DNA from: Strigamia acuminata
Taxonomy: Eukaryota > Arthropoda > Chilopoda > Geophilomorpha > Linotaeniidae
NCBI GenBank assembly: GCA_949358305.1
Contig: OX442314.1
Coordinates: forward strand, 50,042,581 to 50,106,580
Length of the DNA stretch: 64,000 bases
Direction of reading: 5' to 3'
Made by a program: the position numbers and the translations under genes. This document shows, piece by piece, positions 15,771 through 27,913 of the stretch. The first letter of the stretch is position 1, and each line of letters begins with the position of its first letter. The notes under the pieces were generated by a model. The model had not been told where the DNA came from and did no database searches. It was given only the letters and a program-made list of their open reading frames with translations.

Positions 15771-15898
15771 CATTTTGTGACGTCATATTCTGTCCCAACC
15801 GTGCTACAGCCACACCGGAACCACCATAGTAAGCTGTAATGACGCTGGTTACGGTCAGGCTGTAGCACGGTTGGGACAGAATGTGACGTCACAAAATG
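15771..15898. promoter_or_regulatory. 41-bp inverted repeat with CRE core upstream of the THAP gene
   Basis: Arms 15771-15811 and 15858-15898 are inverted copies with one mismatch, separated by 46 bases. Each arm contains TGACGTCA or a near copy, and gtcccaaccgtgctacagc. It ends 39 bases before the THAP start codon. It could be a hairpin, a paired promoter site, or the terminal repeats of a small element. Confidence 0.8.
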
Positions 15899-15936
15899 CT
15901 CGTTGCAGTTTGTTTACATCGGCGACTAATGTAAAA

Positions 15937-17322
15937 ATGTCATGTGCTGTTTCAAACTGTACAAATACGTACAAAAATTCAAGAAATCAAATCAGTATAT
16001 CTTTTTTTGCCTTTCCAAAAAGTTCATCTATTAGGGACAAATGGATCAAAGCTTGTAATAAGCAAGAAAAGATCAATTTTAATTATGAAAAAGTATGCTC
16101 TCTTCATTTTGATGCGGAAAAAGATTACTCAAACTACATGCAGTGGCGATTGGGTAGTATAAAACCACAGTTGCTATCAAATGCTATCCCATCGATACAT
16201 TTGAAGCACAAAATTAGTGAAAACACGGTGACAGCGAGAGAAATTCGTGCCAAGAAAAGAAGTATCAGAAAAAGAGCTTTCAAGCGGTTAGAAACAACAT
16301 CTCCAAAACGTAAATTTTATTATCTTACATAAGTAATTTATTAATTTATATAAGCTTATTTATTAAGTAGAAAATTCAAATTATAAAAATAAATTTTTTG
16401 AATGACAATATAAAACAAAATAAAATAATTTACAGCAAGTACCACTGCAGAAAATAGCGACGAAACGACAACAACAACAACTGAAACAACAACAACAACT
16501 GAAACAACAACAACAACCGACACAGCAACTACAAGTGCAGAAAATAATTATGCAACAAAAATAACCAATACAGCAACTACTAGTGCAGTCAACAATACAT
16601 CAAATCTCCAGTTGCCTCCTGGTATGGGTGATTGTAGTTACAAATCTCTCAAAATTATTTTCAACTAAAAATAAAATTTAATTATTTAGGTGCAATAAAA
16701 GTCACTCGTGGTGTGTTTTTACCGGAAAACATCAGCCATCAGGCTTTAACTGTTCCTCGAGACGACGAGAACAATGGTAAAAAGCCATCTACCGTTATAG
16801 TTTTTTCCTGCAAAATTGAATGATACTAATTTAGAAAATTAAATTTTAGGAACATGTAATGAGCAACAACGAAAACAACATGCAAAGCAAAACCATTCTG
16901 CCAATGAAATTGAATGGTTGAAAAGACAGCTTGAAAGTACAAAAGCTCAACTTGCTGCAGCTAAACTGAATACCAAAAAATGGAAGTCAAAATGGCTGCA
17001 GACAGTAAAAATACTTAAAAAGCAGACTAATGAGCGGGAAAGTGCTAAGGTATTAGAAGAACTCCTTACCCCAGCACAGATTAAAAAACTGAAAACAAAA
17101 AAGCGAGTGAAGTGGGAAAAAGAAGACGTAATTAGAGCAATTTCTTTGCGCGCGCTAAGTGAAAAGTCGTATTTGTTCGTTAAAGATGTGTTAAAAATAC
17201 CGCAGCCGAGTTTGTCCACATTACAACGGTGGACTTCAAATTTTGGCATCGTGGTGCAGCCAGTGTCTCAAACTCAACGAGTGATCATTGACCAAGTTTG
17301 TCCCTCGTGTCGGGTCGGGTGA
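15937..17322 (+). CDS. THAP-domain protein related to P-element transposase N-terminus
   Basis: Four exons (15937-16309, 16436-16621, 16690-16776, 16850-17322), all GT-AG, join into 372 codons plus stop. Residues 1-85 form a THAP zinc-finger DNA-binding domain: Cys3, Cys8, Cys54 and His57 as the C2CH ligands, Trp36, the conserved Phe-Pro at 26-27, and an AIPSI box at its end. Exon 2 encodes a Thr-rich linker of ACA repeats. Exon 4 encodes a coiled coil (about WLKRQLESTKAQLAAAKL) and then LTPAQIKKLK...VKWEKEDVIRAI...LRALSEKSY...IPQPSLSTLQRW, the segment that follows the THAP domain in P-element/THAP9-type transposases. The catalytic core is absent, so this is either a truncated P-element copy or a host gene made from one. 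The upstream ATG at 15871 is in frame but lies in the inverted repeat; the start at 15937 places Cys3 as in other THAP proteins. Confidence 0.85.
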
Positions 17323-17960
17323 AAGTTTGTGCGAAATGTCACGAGTTCGTACGTTTACAGTTTAATAAATGTTTTAAAACGAGTTTTTCATAAATATTAA
17401 CACTAATCCTTAATATTTGAGCAAAAAAAAAATCCAATTGCTCAACGCATGTTTACATGGTATTAGCTTTTTTTAGGTTAGGTGGTCAACAAATTAATTT
17501 TTCAGTTTTTAATTTCAATTAAACCGACCGAAAGTCTTTTACTTCACTCCAATTAAGAGGGATTTTTATCGTCAACAAATTGAAATTGTACTTTTTCTAC
17601 AAAAGGAAATCAACCGTAAGAGCCTGGTCTTTGCCTGTCAGAGAAATAACTCGTCATGGAAATGAATTTTCAGTTCAAAAAGTGAATTTTTAGTTCAATA
17701 AATGAATCTTCAGTTAAAAAAATGAATTTTCAGAAAATATTTTACGACCATTTGATGATTTTACATCGACATTTCTAATTTTTATTACAAATTATCTCAA
17801 AATTTCCATTCGAGACACGATCGTTACCGTTAGATTTCGCCTGGTTGCGAAACAAAACTCACAACAACTATTTATCAATCTATATTTATATTTAATAACT
17901 AAAATTTTCCTTTCCGTATTTTTATTCATTCAAATAACAGTAATAAAAGATCGCTTCTTT
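17323..17960. other. Intergenic; short 20-bp repeat array at 17655-17735
   Basis: Between the THAP stop and the right arm. About 3.5 copies of an aatgaattttcagttcaaaa unit with 20-base period occupy 17655-17735. From about 17740 the sequence matches the left H4 3' flank in inverted orientation. Confidence 0.7.
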
Positions 17961-17973
17961 CCTTAAATCGTGT

Positions 17974-17989
17974 GGCTCTAAAAAGGGCC
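17974..17989 (-). terminator. Histone 3' stem-loop (right H4)
   Basis: The minus strand reads GGCCCTTTTTAGAGCC, identical to the left copy, and is followed by the purine-rich element. Confidence 0.9.
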
Positions 17990-18013
17990 TATCGTTGAAA
18001 TAACTCGTTGGTT

Positions 18014-18334
<321 letters not shown>

Positions 18335-18412
18335 TCAAATCGAAGAGAAAATCGCTGTTACAACTGCACGCTTGCTGAAAGCAGAATGATTATTCCTGCT
18401 GTCAGAAAGCTG

Positions 18413-18420
18413 TATTTATA
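18413..18420 (-). promoter_or_regulatory. TATA box of the right H4 gene
   Basis: TATAAATA on the minus strand at the same distance from the ATG as in the left copy. Confidence 0.75.
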
Positions 18421-19320
18421 GTCCAACCTGTGCGCCGACCACGTAGAAAGCTAGGGGTAGCGAGTGTGCCGACCTAGTAGTACGCTCTGGGTGCACAAAT
18501 GGCGGGAATTTCGTATAAAATATTGTCATTGTCATTTATAAGAAATATAAATTGAACTTTAGTTTTATTCAGATTTACTATTATGCCCCTTTGTAATTTT
18601 TTTTTATTAAATGGCATTTAAAAAACAGAAAAAAAAGGTTAAATTTTTAGAAAATAAAATTTTGAGTTAATTTCCATGTCTGGAACCTAGCGCCAGTCTT
18701 GGGAATTAGTCTGTCTGGTGTTGAGATGACGTGTAAAGTATGTGTTCTGCGGAATAGACGATAATTTGTGACGTAATTTCCAATGTTACGATTAATTTTT
18801 TTAATGCTTTTTTTTCCAAATTCCAATTAAACCGGAAGCTGAAAATCACACACACACACACCCAAACATTCATGGCAAGCTAAATAAAAGCCTTTAAAAA
18901 TGTCCGGGAACGATTCCTGCCACAACACATAAACTATTAACATCATTAACATGTTTGAAATAAATAAAAAAATACAAATTTCAAAATGTGTCTTTATTAA
19001 TTCATCCTGTCAAAGAAATCGTTTGAAAAAAATTAATCAAAACGAAACAAATTACTTCCAGGAAATTTGTCTTTGATAAAATTCACAAAAATCACCCATA
19101 ACAAAGTCAATTTAATTGAAATTCCTGCACCAAAATAATAAAAACTTAAAATAATTGATCGCTAACAATGTAACAATAACATAAGCTTATACAGGACTTC
19201 GTATAAACAATACGTTCACATGTCGTTCACACGGTCGGTATATAAAGAATTTGTTCTAGACTTGCATCATTCTCATCTGACCGTATACAGTCGACATGCC
19301 AGGTAGAAAATCAGCTTCGT

Positions 19321-20610
19321 TTGTGCTTGAATGTGGTGACTAATCGATTTAAAAATACTCTATTTGTAGATCAAGAGATACAAGATCAACTGGCAAATCA
19401 ACCACCGATACTTTTGAATAACATATATCAAAGTTTGCGCCCAGAAAGGACTGTACGAGTAATTGGAGGTTACGAACGAATTTTGCCTTCAAAAATATTC
19501 GTTCATCCTGGCGCCAGGTCACTACACGCTTTGCAAACGTTTGATATTCCCACGACTCTCCTATTCGATAAAATTGGCCAAACTTGTAACAACCTTGTGC
19601 ATTTAAGCTTGACACGATTTCATAACGTTCCAATACCGTCAACCGAATCCGTTGTCAAACTGCTGCAAAATTTACCGAAACTACAACATTTAAAACTATG
19701 GTGCACGGATGAAATGGCTGCTGCGATCGGAAAGATTTGTCCACTGATTAAACGGCTCGACGTTCCCGATTCCTCGAAGCTTACTGACATTGGACTACGG
19801 TCATTATGCTGTTGCGTCAAGCTCAATTCTTTGAATATTAAATCAACGAGTACCACGGCGGAAGGGTGTTTGTTCGTTCTCAACCAACAGCCAGTTTTAG
19901 AAGACTTTCAACACGATCATTGGCACGAAATATGTATTGCGTTGGCCAAACTGTCGTCTGGAATCACTTATCCCAGCAAAAGTGTTACCGTGAGGAGTAT
20001 CGAACATTTCCCTGTCCTGGCGACAAATTTTCCAAATGTCAGAAACTTGACGTTGAAAAATGTCGAACTTTTGGTTTCTAATATCGCAATATGGCCACAA
20101 CGATTGAAAGCTCTCCATCTAGAGAAAGTTAGACTGGTGAATGTGAATATTAGTCATATTAATCGTGCTTGTCCAATGTTAGAAACGTTATCGTTAAAAG
20201 ATTGTACATTTTTCAATGACGGCAAAATCATTGCAAAACCATTGCAAAACCTTCGTCATCTGATTTTAACCAGTGAAAATCCAGTCGTTACTGAAAAACA
20301 AATGACGACGTTATTAGTACAATGTAAAAGTTTAGAAACATTGGAGTTTAGTATTTGTACAAGCCTTTCTGACGATTTAATTTTAGAACTTGCAGAGTTG
20401 AATGCGCTACGATCTTTAAGCCTTTACAATTGTCCCTTGATTACTGTTGATTCCATCATAAAATTGTTAGACTCACAAAATCCGATGAATTATTTAGAAA
20501 TCGGGAAGTGTAATAGTATTATTGGCTCGACAGATTATGTTAAAATTAACCATCATGTTAAACGAAAAAATTTGGATTTGGAGTTTATGCCAGTCTGGTA
20601 TGCAGCTTGA
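19321..20610 (+). CDS. Leucine-rich-repeat protein (right copy)
   Basis: A 429-residue ORF with irregular leucine-rich repeats of the cysteine-containing/F-box type: LKLWCTDEMAAAIGKICPLI, LRSLCCCVKLNSLNIKS, VRNLTLKNVELL, LETLSLKDCTFF, LETLEFSICTSLSDDLILEL, LRSLSLYNCPLIT. Such solenoids usually bind a partner protein, often as substrate adaptors of ubiquitin ligases; that role is inference, since no F-box is seen. The listed start is an internal Met. An upstream ATG at about 19296, equivalent to the start of the left copy, is out of frame because about 11-14 bases after ATGCCAGGTAGAAAATCAGC are missing. The protein is therefore probably N-terminally truncated, by about 12 residues if it initiates here. 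No introns are evident. The left copy (7015-8294) is broken at different places. Confidence 0.7.
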   Translation: MCLNVVTNRFKNTLFVDQEIQDQLANQPPILLNNIYQSLRPERTVRVIGGYERILPSKIFVHPGARSLHALQTFDIPTTLLFDKIGQTCNNLVHLSLTRFHNVPIPSTESVVKLLQNLPKLQHLKLWCTDEMAAAIGKICPLIKRLDVPDSSKLTDIGLRSLCCCVKLNSLNIKSTSTTAEGCLFVLNQQPVLEDFQHDHWHEICIALAKLSSGITYPSKSVTVRSIEHFPVLATNFPNVRNLTLKNVELLVSNIAIWPQRLKALHLEKVRLVNVNISHINRACPMLETLSLKDCTFFNDGKIIAKPLQNLRHLILTSENPVVTEKQMTTLLVQCKSLETLEFSICTSLSDDLILELAELNALRSLSLYNCPLITVDSIIKLLDSQNPMNYLEIGKCNSIIGSTDYVKINHHVKRKNLDLEFMPVWYAA

Positions 20611-21835
20611 CTTGTTTCAACTTATCAGCGATTTACACCGCAATAAACAAAATCTTAAATAAAAAATTAAATCAGTTAGAATGTCTGCTTTGTTTATTCT
20701 ATCATCTTTATTGTAAAATAGACCTAAAACTGCACTAGAAAAGTCCCACTTTCTAATCTTATGATTAATTTTTTAATTCATTTTTCATTTTTCAAGTTAA
20801 ATAGAAGCCTTTAATAAACAAATTTGAACCACAAATAATATTTACAGGAAAATTTCAATGTTGCGTAGAATCGGGTCATTGAAGAGAAGAAAGACACTGC
20901 GAAATGGAAATAATTTAGTTTTTTATTTTTATTTAAAAAAAAAAAATATTATTACCATTTTATGATTTTACATCGACATTTCTAATTTTTATTACTAATT
21001 ACCTCAAAATTTCCATTCGAGACACAGTCATTAGATTACGCCTCACCACAACTATTTATCAATTCATATTTACATTTTAGAACGGTTAATTTCCACAATA
21101 TTTCGAATTTTTCCTGAGTTTGTTTTCTTTGCAATCCTAAAACAAACCAGTACAAAATTTGAGTTTGGCGCTGTCTGGAGTGCTGGACCCTATCGCCAGT
21201 CTTGGGAATTAAGTTAGTCTGTTCTGTTCTGAAGTTGAAGTCACACCGGCGGGTTGTATTTGCTCGTATTCTCGATGGATTAGATTGTCAAAAAATCCTG
21301 AAATTGATTCGAAGATTCATTTTTGCAACAATGAAAATAATATCGAAATTTCTAAAATCTAAATCCAAAGAATTAATTAGTTTGAAGATTGCTTCTATCA
21401 TTACTCGTTGTCCGTGTTTTACCGAATGAAAACCCCGTACTATTTTAATGCGAGATTTACAACCGTCACGATGGAACGTCGGATTTGGTTTCTTCCCGAA
21501 GGTTTATTTTCCTCATTAATTTGTTTCAATTGCAGTATTATTTATGACGGGTGCTTTTGTTTTCTCGACGCTCTACTTTCGTTAAAAACGAGAGAAATTT
21601 CCAGGTTTAGTAAATTTGGTTCCAATTGAAATTTGTAGTGAAAATTTTGAAGTCCAAAGGCTTAACATTTGCACAGTAATTTAAAAATATTTTTGGAAAG
21701 GTTTGTAATTTTTTAAACGTTGCTTATTGAACCAAAAGCGAGGTCTGATCAATCGCTAATTTTCTGAGTAATTCTTCTATCATTTCAATTTCTTCAAACA
21801 AAATTATACGTTTTTTGTGCTGTTACTCCACAGCT

Positions 21836-24020
21836 ACTGCAAAATTGTGGAGGAAAACTCAATTTGGATGTTAGAAATGTAGAATTAGAAGTTTCTGTTG
21901 AGGACTGTAACACTGCATTCTCACATGCATGCAGCATGTCCTTGTCATTGTATTGTAAGCCCGCATTCCCTAATGAATGTGGCATTTACTAGAGCTTTAA
22001 ACTTTATATTTTTCTACTTCAATTTTCAGCACTTTCATTGATCCTGTGACTCTTACTAAGTCAAACACAATTTATAGGCTTGCCCTTTATGCGAAAAAAC
22101 TAAACCCCCAACAGCTTACAGGGGAGTGACAGGAATATAACATTGTATTGTTGTAATACTTAGCATGGTCTCGGGCAAGGTGCTTGTCTTAGATTTAGGC
22201 CATGCAAATCAACGTTTAAACATTCAACTGAATTGCCTATTTTTCTACTTCAATTTTCATCACTTTCATTGAATCCAATTGTTGTGTTTAACTTACATGC
22301 CGAAAAGTATTCTTTATTATTTTCGGTTTTCAACCAATGAAAAGTGCTGGTAGCGATGTGCGCATGTGTAATAAAAATAATTCGAGTTCACATTAAACAA
22401 CCTTCTGCGAGGGATTAGTCACGACTCGAATGATCCTCGAATAATCCGAATAATCCTGTTTACATGCCAGTTGTGCACACGGAATATTTCGTCTCTGCAA
22501 GGCGCGATCTGTGGGACAACTTTCTAAGGTAAGCAATGCTAAAACAGAAAATGGTGCCCAGAATGTGTCATTGATGAAGGGAGAGACGTAATTTAGGGAT
22601 AATCAGGATGTCCCAAATTAACTATTTTCCCAAATATAATTTAAAACATAAGATTGAGAATAAAATATAAATAAATGCAAACAATAAATTCAGCAAAATT
22701 TATGAAAACATTAAATAAAAAAATCTGTTTCATATAGAGAGAAAACATGTGTCCCTTTACCTGAAAAAAAAATATTAACAAAACGCCACCTACTTTCTCC
22801 TGAAATTAGTCCTACTCATTACTGCAGTGTAAATTTGGGGAGAAAATACAGCTGCAGTATTCCAAAGAAAACTGACAGCCTTTTTGAATTGCTTGATACT
22901 TCTGCCAACAATGGGTGCATTGTAAATGCCACAATCATAAAGAAAGGCTTTGCAGGCTTGCAATACATGTAGAAGAATGTAAAATAAGATTTCAAATGAC
23001 TAGAGCTCTCTTTTGGTTTAACCGAGATAATGAACGTGCTCAGTTATTCAGGTATAGAGTTGGATTTTCCACCCCCAATAACAAATTGAACAGAAATAAA
23101 AAAAAATAAAAAAAATAAAAACATTAAATAAAAGTATTCTTACCTTATAAGTTAATAGAATAATAATAAGATTAAAATAATTATACCGCTAAACCACGAA
23201 CGAGCCAATATTTTTGTTGTTGGTCAGTTTGGTTATCTTAGCCATTTGAAATATCACTTGGTGTGACGTTCTGACTAGAGGGCAAGGAGCTGCTCAGGGT
23301 CATCAAGTGGGTATGGCAGTGTGACAGCTACAGAAACGACAGATTGTATAAGGAATATAGGAACGTACAGAACATGTAACAGACATTCTCAGATTAAGTT
23401 ATGACACGTTACACTCCTAAACTACATTTGGCAAGCAGCCTTAACCCTGGTTATTTTTTATTACAATTATATAAATAAAAAGTAAAAGAAATACAGAAAC
23501 TGTTCAACATAATTAACAATACAAAACTGAAGTCTGCATCAGAGAAGAGCTTTGAGTAGTTATACATGTGGCAATTAACTTCTTGGGCTGTAGCTGCTTT
23601 TTTAGTATTTTTGGAAATCTTACCCTCTCAGCTTCTTGCTCTTACTTTCGCATAAAAGTTAGTTACTTTTTATAAGATTATCCACACTTTGATTCAATTC
23701 TTGAATAAATCCTATTGGCAATTTGTGTTTGCTTCGCGATCAGGATGCCCCAAATTAACTATATTTTCCAAAATAAAATTTAAAACCCAAAATTCAGAAG
23801 AAAACTGATCTAAATAAATGCAAACTATAATTTAACAAAATTTAAAAAACACCTTATAAAAAGAACAAAAATTTTCATATAGAGACAAAAAATGAGCTCT
23901 TTTACATCTTCACTCTGTTGTAACTGGTTCTTGGGTAGTTGCATCATCAGCTCACCCCTAAATTTGCTGGGGAGGGTAAAATTGAAAATGCACGGTAAAT
24001 CGTCTGGACGTGTTTGGGCA
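21836..24020. other. Gene-poor region with dispersed repeats
   Basis: No convincing gene. Two stretches, about 22600-22765 and 23741-23895, are diverged direct copies of one AT-rich sequence (shared start atcaggatg.cccaaattaact, shared end catatagaga). A 64-residue frame at 22915-23109 is unrecognised. Confidence 0.5.
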
Positions 24021-24293
24021 CTAGCGCTGTGTGCAAGGGCTTTGGCACAACAATAATAAATAACTAAGTAATAAATAAATACTCTTTCTTCTAACCAAAT
24101 CCAAATTAAGACTAGTTTCACCAACTGGATTGGGAAGATCAATTTCAAATAAGTTGTCGCCAGTGTTATACCCAAGTTTAGTAAGGGCGAAAGCTGCAGT
24201 CGAGAACGCGGTGGCAGCCTCGGTTGCAGTGGATGAGGCCTTGTTTGCGGCGGCGACGGCTGCAGTAGCAGTTTTGTACAAATCATTACTCAT
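24021..24293 (-). CDS. Unrecognised small ORF, Ala/Thr-rich
   Basis: A 90-codon frame starting MSNDLYKTATAAVAAANKAS. An alanine-rich amphipathic segment (residues about 8-40) is followed by KLGYNTGDNLFEIDLPNP. Toward the 3' end the frame runs into AT-rich sequence that may be an intron (possible donor gttaga after LNLDL). An overlapping frame further on contains RPDDLPCIFNFTLPSKFRG. I do not recognise a family. It could be a short exon of an unknown gene or part of a repeat. Confidence 0.25.
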   Translation of the reverse strand: MSNDLYKTATAAVAAANKASSTATEAATAFSTAAFALTKLGYNTGDNLFEIDLPNPVGETSLNLDLVRRKSIYLLLSYLLLLCQSPCTQR

Positions 24294-24359
24294 TTTTATA
24301 TTAATGTTATTTATTTTTATTATTTATTTTAAATAAATAATTAATTTATTGTCATGAAC

Positions 24360-24965
24360 CGGTTGTTTAGATTATCGAAACCGCGTTTGAAAGACGCGCC
24401 AGTACGACTTAGGGAGAGCCTGGTCCCGAATAAGGGCCCGGGCATTGATAAACAGCCTGGAGGGTGGCGGCAAGCTTATCCCCTTGTGACCGTCTAGCCA
24501 CCTGGGGTGACCCACGTCACTGCCACACACCACCGTGCGGCCCCATGATCACCCCCTGATTGGGTAAAGTGATCTAGCCCGGGGGAAGGAGGGAGCAAAG
24601 TGGTGTGGGAGGAGATGTAGAGAGAGTGCGGACACCGACCAGGACGGTCGTGTGGTAAGAGTTCCAGTTGTAGTCATCGAGGGGACAAGTCTGTCCCGGC
24701 TGTGAGGACTCTGCATCTCCTTCCCATTCACCACAGCGATGCTCAGTATCTGGGTTCACCACCCAATACAGCCTCCATGAGCGGTCACTGCGGGCTGTAG
24801 GTAAGTACAGCATGAATGTAATGTTGAACCGACCACGTCACCCATTGGACTCACGCCCAGTGTGTGACGGGTCGGTTGCCGGTGCGACGTCCCTTCGTGG
24901 CACCCCTGCAACGGGTAACGGGATTCCCCATACCCCTAGACAACGACAATAAAGGCCAACCAACC
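24360..24965. repeat. GC-rich repeat-like block, unclassified
   Basis: A 600-base island markedly richer in GC than its flanks. It begins near the gaaccggttgtttagattat stretch and ends in acaataaaggccaaccaacc. Frames are short and no protein is recognisable. It resembles the untranslated 3' end of a non-LTR retrotransposon, but the family cannot be named from the sequence. Confidence 0.35.
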
Positions 24966-25365
24966 AATATTGTGGGAATCTTTGTTATTATTACGTGAAG
25001 TATGCGTCCCTACCCAGTGTTATTAGTCCCCTGATTACATTGGCGAGACCATACCAGTCACACCCTTACTCGATCATTTACACAAATTTTAGCCGGGTTT
25101 GTTGGAACCGTAAAATAGAAGAAATGATGCACACGCGTGGACTCAACAACACTAGCGTGGCTATGCTAAATTTGGATGGGACCCCTAATGGCGGAGCGAC
25201 CAAATCGAGCAAACGCGCACTAATCGCGCACAAAAGACAAAATAACAACTCATTAGCTACTTGAATTAAATCTCAAATCCTTCGGCGCGTGTCAGCGGCA
25301 TAAAACAGTGAAACAAAAGGTCAACGAAAGGAAAGGTATTCGAAAATGAACCCGGAATTAAACGA

Positions 25366-25660
25366 ATGGCTTTTTTCACACAAAAAATGGCATTTTTCAC
25401 ACAAAAAATGGCATTTTTCACACAGAAAATGGCATTTTTCACACAAAAATGGCATTTTTCACACAAAAATGGCATTTTTTACACAAAATGGCATTTTTCA
25501 CACGAAAATGGCATTTTTCACACAAAAATGGCATTTTTCACACAAAAAATGGCATTTTTCTAACACAAAATGGAATTTTTCACACCAAAAATGGAATTTT
25601 TCTCACACAAAAAATGGAATTTTTCTCACACAAAATGGAATTTTTCACATTGGCTACCAA
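25366..25660 (+). repeat. 19-21-bp minisatellite
   Basis: About 14 tandem units based on aatggcatttttcacacaaa. Length varies between 19 and 21 bases by A-tract size. The overlapping open frames (repeated MAFFTQK and KWHFSHK) are a by-product of the repeat and not evidence of a gene. Confidence 0.92.
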
Positions 25661-25689
25661 AAACCATTTTGGCTTTCAAAAAACATCTC

Positions 25690-26166
25690 TTTTTTGGTTA
25701 AAAAACATTATTTTTGGTTAAAAAACATTATTTTTGGTTAAAAAACATTATTTTTGATTAAAAAACATTATTTTTGGTTAAAAAACATTATTTTTGGTTA
25801 AAAAACATTATTTTTGGTTAAAAAACATTATTTTTGGTTAAAAAACATTATTTTTGGTTAAAAAACATTATTTTTGGTTAAAAAACATTATTTTTGGTTA
25901 AAAAACATTATTTTTGGTTAAAAAACATTATTTTTGGTTAAAAAACATTATTTTTGGTTAAAAAACATTATTTTTGGTTAAAAAACATTATTTTTGGTTA
26001 AAAAACATTATTTTTGGTTAAAAAACATTATTTTTGGTTAAAAAACATTATTTTTGGTTAAAAAACATTATTTTTGGTTAAAAAACATTATTTTTGGTTA
26101 AAAAACATTATTTTTGGTTAAAAAATATTATTTTTGGTTAAAAAACATTATTTTTGGTTAAAAACA
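25690..26166 (+). repeat. Homogeneous 20-bp satellite array
   Basis: About 23-24 copies of aaaaaacattatttttggtt with almost no sequence variation (one a-for-g near 25757, one t-for-c near 26126). The period is exactly 20. A6 and T5 tracts are about 10 bases apart. It sits directly next to the left end of the ENaC segmental duplication. Confidence 0.95.
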
Positions 26167-26349
26167 CTAGTACAGAGTAATACACTAGAGAACTTGAGCG
26201 CGATAAATCATTACTGCGTCACTAGCATGCAGTGCCGTATACCATCTAACATCAACATTACGTTTACACATATTTCATTTTATTATCATCTACCACATTT
26301 TATTCCATAATGCATTTAACATTTAATGAAAAATACAAATCGTAAGTGA

Positions 26350-26712
26350 ATGTTTGTTGACTAAGTTCGGCTCAGTGGCAGCTGGCAGCCTGTAGTAACA
26401 TTGATTCCCAGCAGCACGTGAGAAAGAAGGCGAATCAATTCTGATGTACTGCGCAACAAGGGACGTCATAATAGATCAATTAGTCAATAACTCGTTAAAT
26501 AAACTCCATTAAAAGTAAGAGGTTTGCAAGTAAATTACTTTCTGTTTCAAATTACTAATCTAAAAGCAAAAGTAATTACATCATGTCATAAAATAACGAA
26601 TGCTCACCCTCCCCGACTTGTTAACGACATTTGTGGCGCCACTTGTTTCTACTGTCACCGTGCTTCTTGTTCTCTCAGAACAACCGGTGGACACAGCTCG
26701 AATCCAGCCATT
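26350..26712 (+). promoter_or_regulatory. Duplicated 5' module 1 of the ENaC gene (left copy)
   Basis: Shows clear similarity to 28755-29110: shared caacattgattc, actgcgca and cgacttgtta blocks and an acaaccggtgga block before a GTAAGC splice donor (about 26714). This suggests an alternative non-coding first exon. Its counterpart in the other copy is 46640-47002. Confidence 0.5.
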
Positions 26713-27007
26713 AAGGTAAGCAAAAAAATCCTGTACAAAAAGTGATATTTTACGATAACAACCCGCAAAAACAGTGAAATAATGTATTGCACCCCACTAC
26801 CCCAGGATTCTTAGTCCCATTGGTAATACTAATGTGACTGTCAAGCTTTAGGAAAACAGTATGCATTTGTTTCTCAACACTTGGCATGGTCCTGATCACT
26901 TAAACCGCCAACGGTCTCATTAATAATTTTAGCCAACAAACAATTTTGGCTTCATCTTGGATTGATGCTTCACTTTTTTTTTAGCCTGATTATTTTTATA
27001 TAAGCTA

Positions 27008-27770
27008 CAGGGTGGAAGAAAAATCTGTTTCCCTCAAATATTTCCTGAGCAATTGAATCTAGGCCAACTGTGATAAAGCAATCATATAGGAAGTTGGGTG
27101 AGAGCAATCCAATGATGTCATCAAATCTGACCTTAAAGGCCATTTTCAAGGTTATTGACTTGCTAACTTCTAAACCAATCAGGTTAGAGCAAAATTTCCA
27201 ATTACAAAGTTGTAGAGGACCATCAAATTAGTACTATCCAATTTATCTTAATCATCTTAAGTTAAATGTTTTCTTTTTAAAAAGGAGACAAATCAAAAAG
27301 AAAATCAGCAAAGTGAAATTTTTCATTCTTGTGATAAAGTAATTGTTCAGGCATTTAAAAAAAGCAGTGGTTTTTCTTGTTTACTTGCATAATAATGCAC
27401 ATTTGAATACATTTGTTAAAGTAATTCAGTATTTTTGTAGTAGAAATTTAAGTTGTGTCACAATGGCTGACTTTATTTTAGCTGATTTGTCTCCTTTTTC
27501 AAAAGAAAACATTTAACTTAAGATGACTAAGATAAGTCGGATAGTACTAAGTTGATGGTGGTCTACAACTTTGTAATTGGAAATTTTGCTCTAACCTGAT
27601 TGGTTTAGAAGTTAGCAAGTGAATGACCTTGAAAATGGCCTTCAAGGTTAAATTTGATGACATCATTGGATTGCTCTCACCCAACTTCCTATATGATCGC
27701 TTCATCACAGTTGGCCTAGATTCAATTGGTCAGGAAATATTTGAGGGGAACAGACTTTTCTTCCACCCTG
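27008..27770. mobile_element. Fold-back transposon, TACAGGGTG family
   Basis: Long inverted repeats (about 27008-27295 and 27480-27770) start CAGGGTGGAAGAAAA and end TTTTCTTCCACCCTG, flanked by TA on both sides. The centre (27296-27480) is AT-rich with no ORF. The element is absent from the matching site of the right-hand duplicate (about 47283). A half-element of the same family lies at 46180-46450. Confidence 0.85.
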
Positions 27771-27913
27771 TATAACAATCTGATTTGTATATTTTTCATA
27801 TTGTAAACTATCAAAACTATTGCTAACTGACTTCGAAATAATAAATGGCGGACCCGCTAGTCCGCGACACACACGCTTGCTTAGTTAAATTCAAAGTGAT
27901 CTATTTCAACAGG

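Noticed and set aside
24549-24813. Minus-strand frames in the GC-rich block
   Set aside because: Short, overlapping and without recognisable domains; GC-rich DNA has few stop codons by chance.
25346-25741. Long overlapping frames with repeated MAFFTQK and KWHFSHK
   Set aside because: They follow directly from the 19-21 bp minisatellite; no start context, splice sites or conserved protein.
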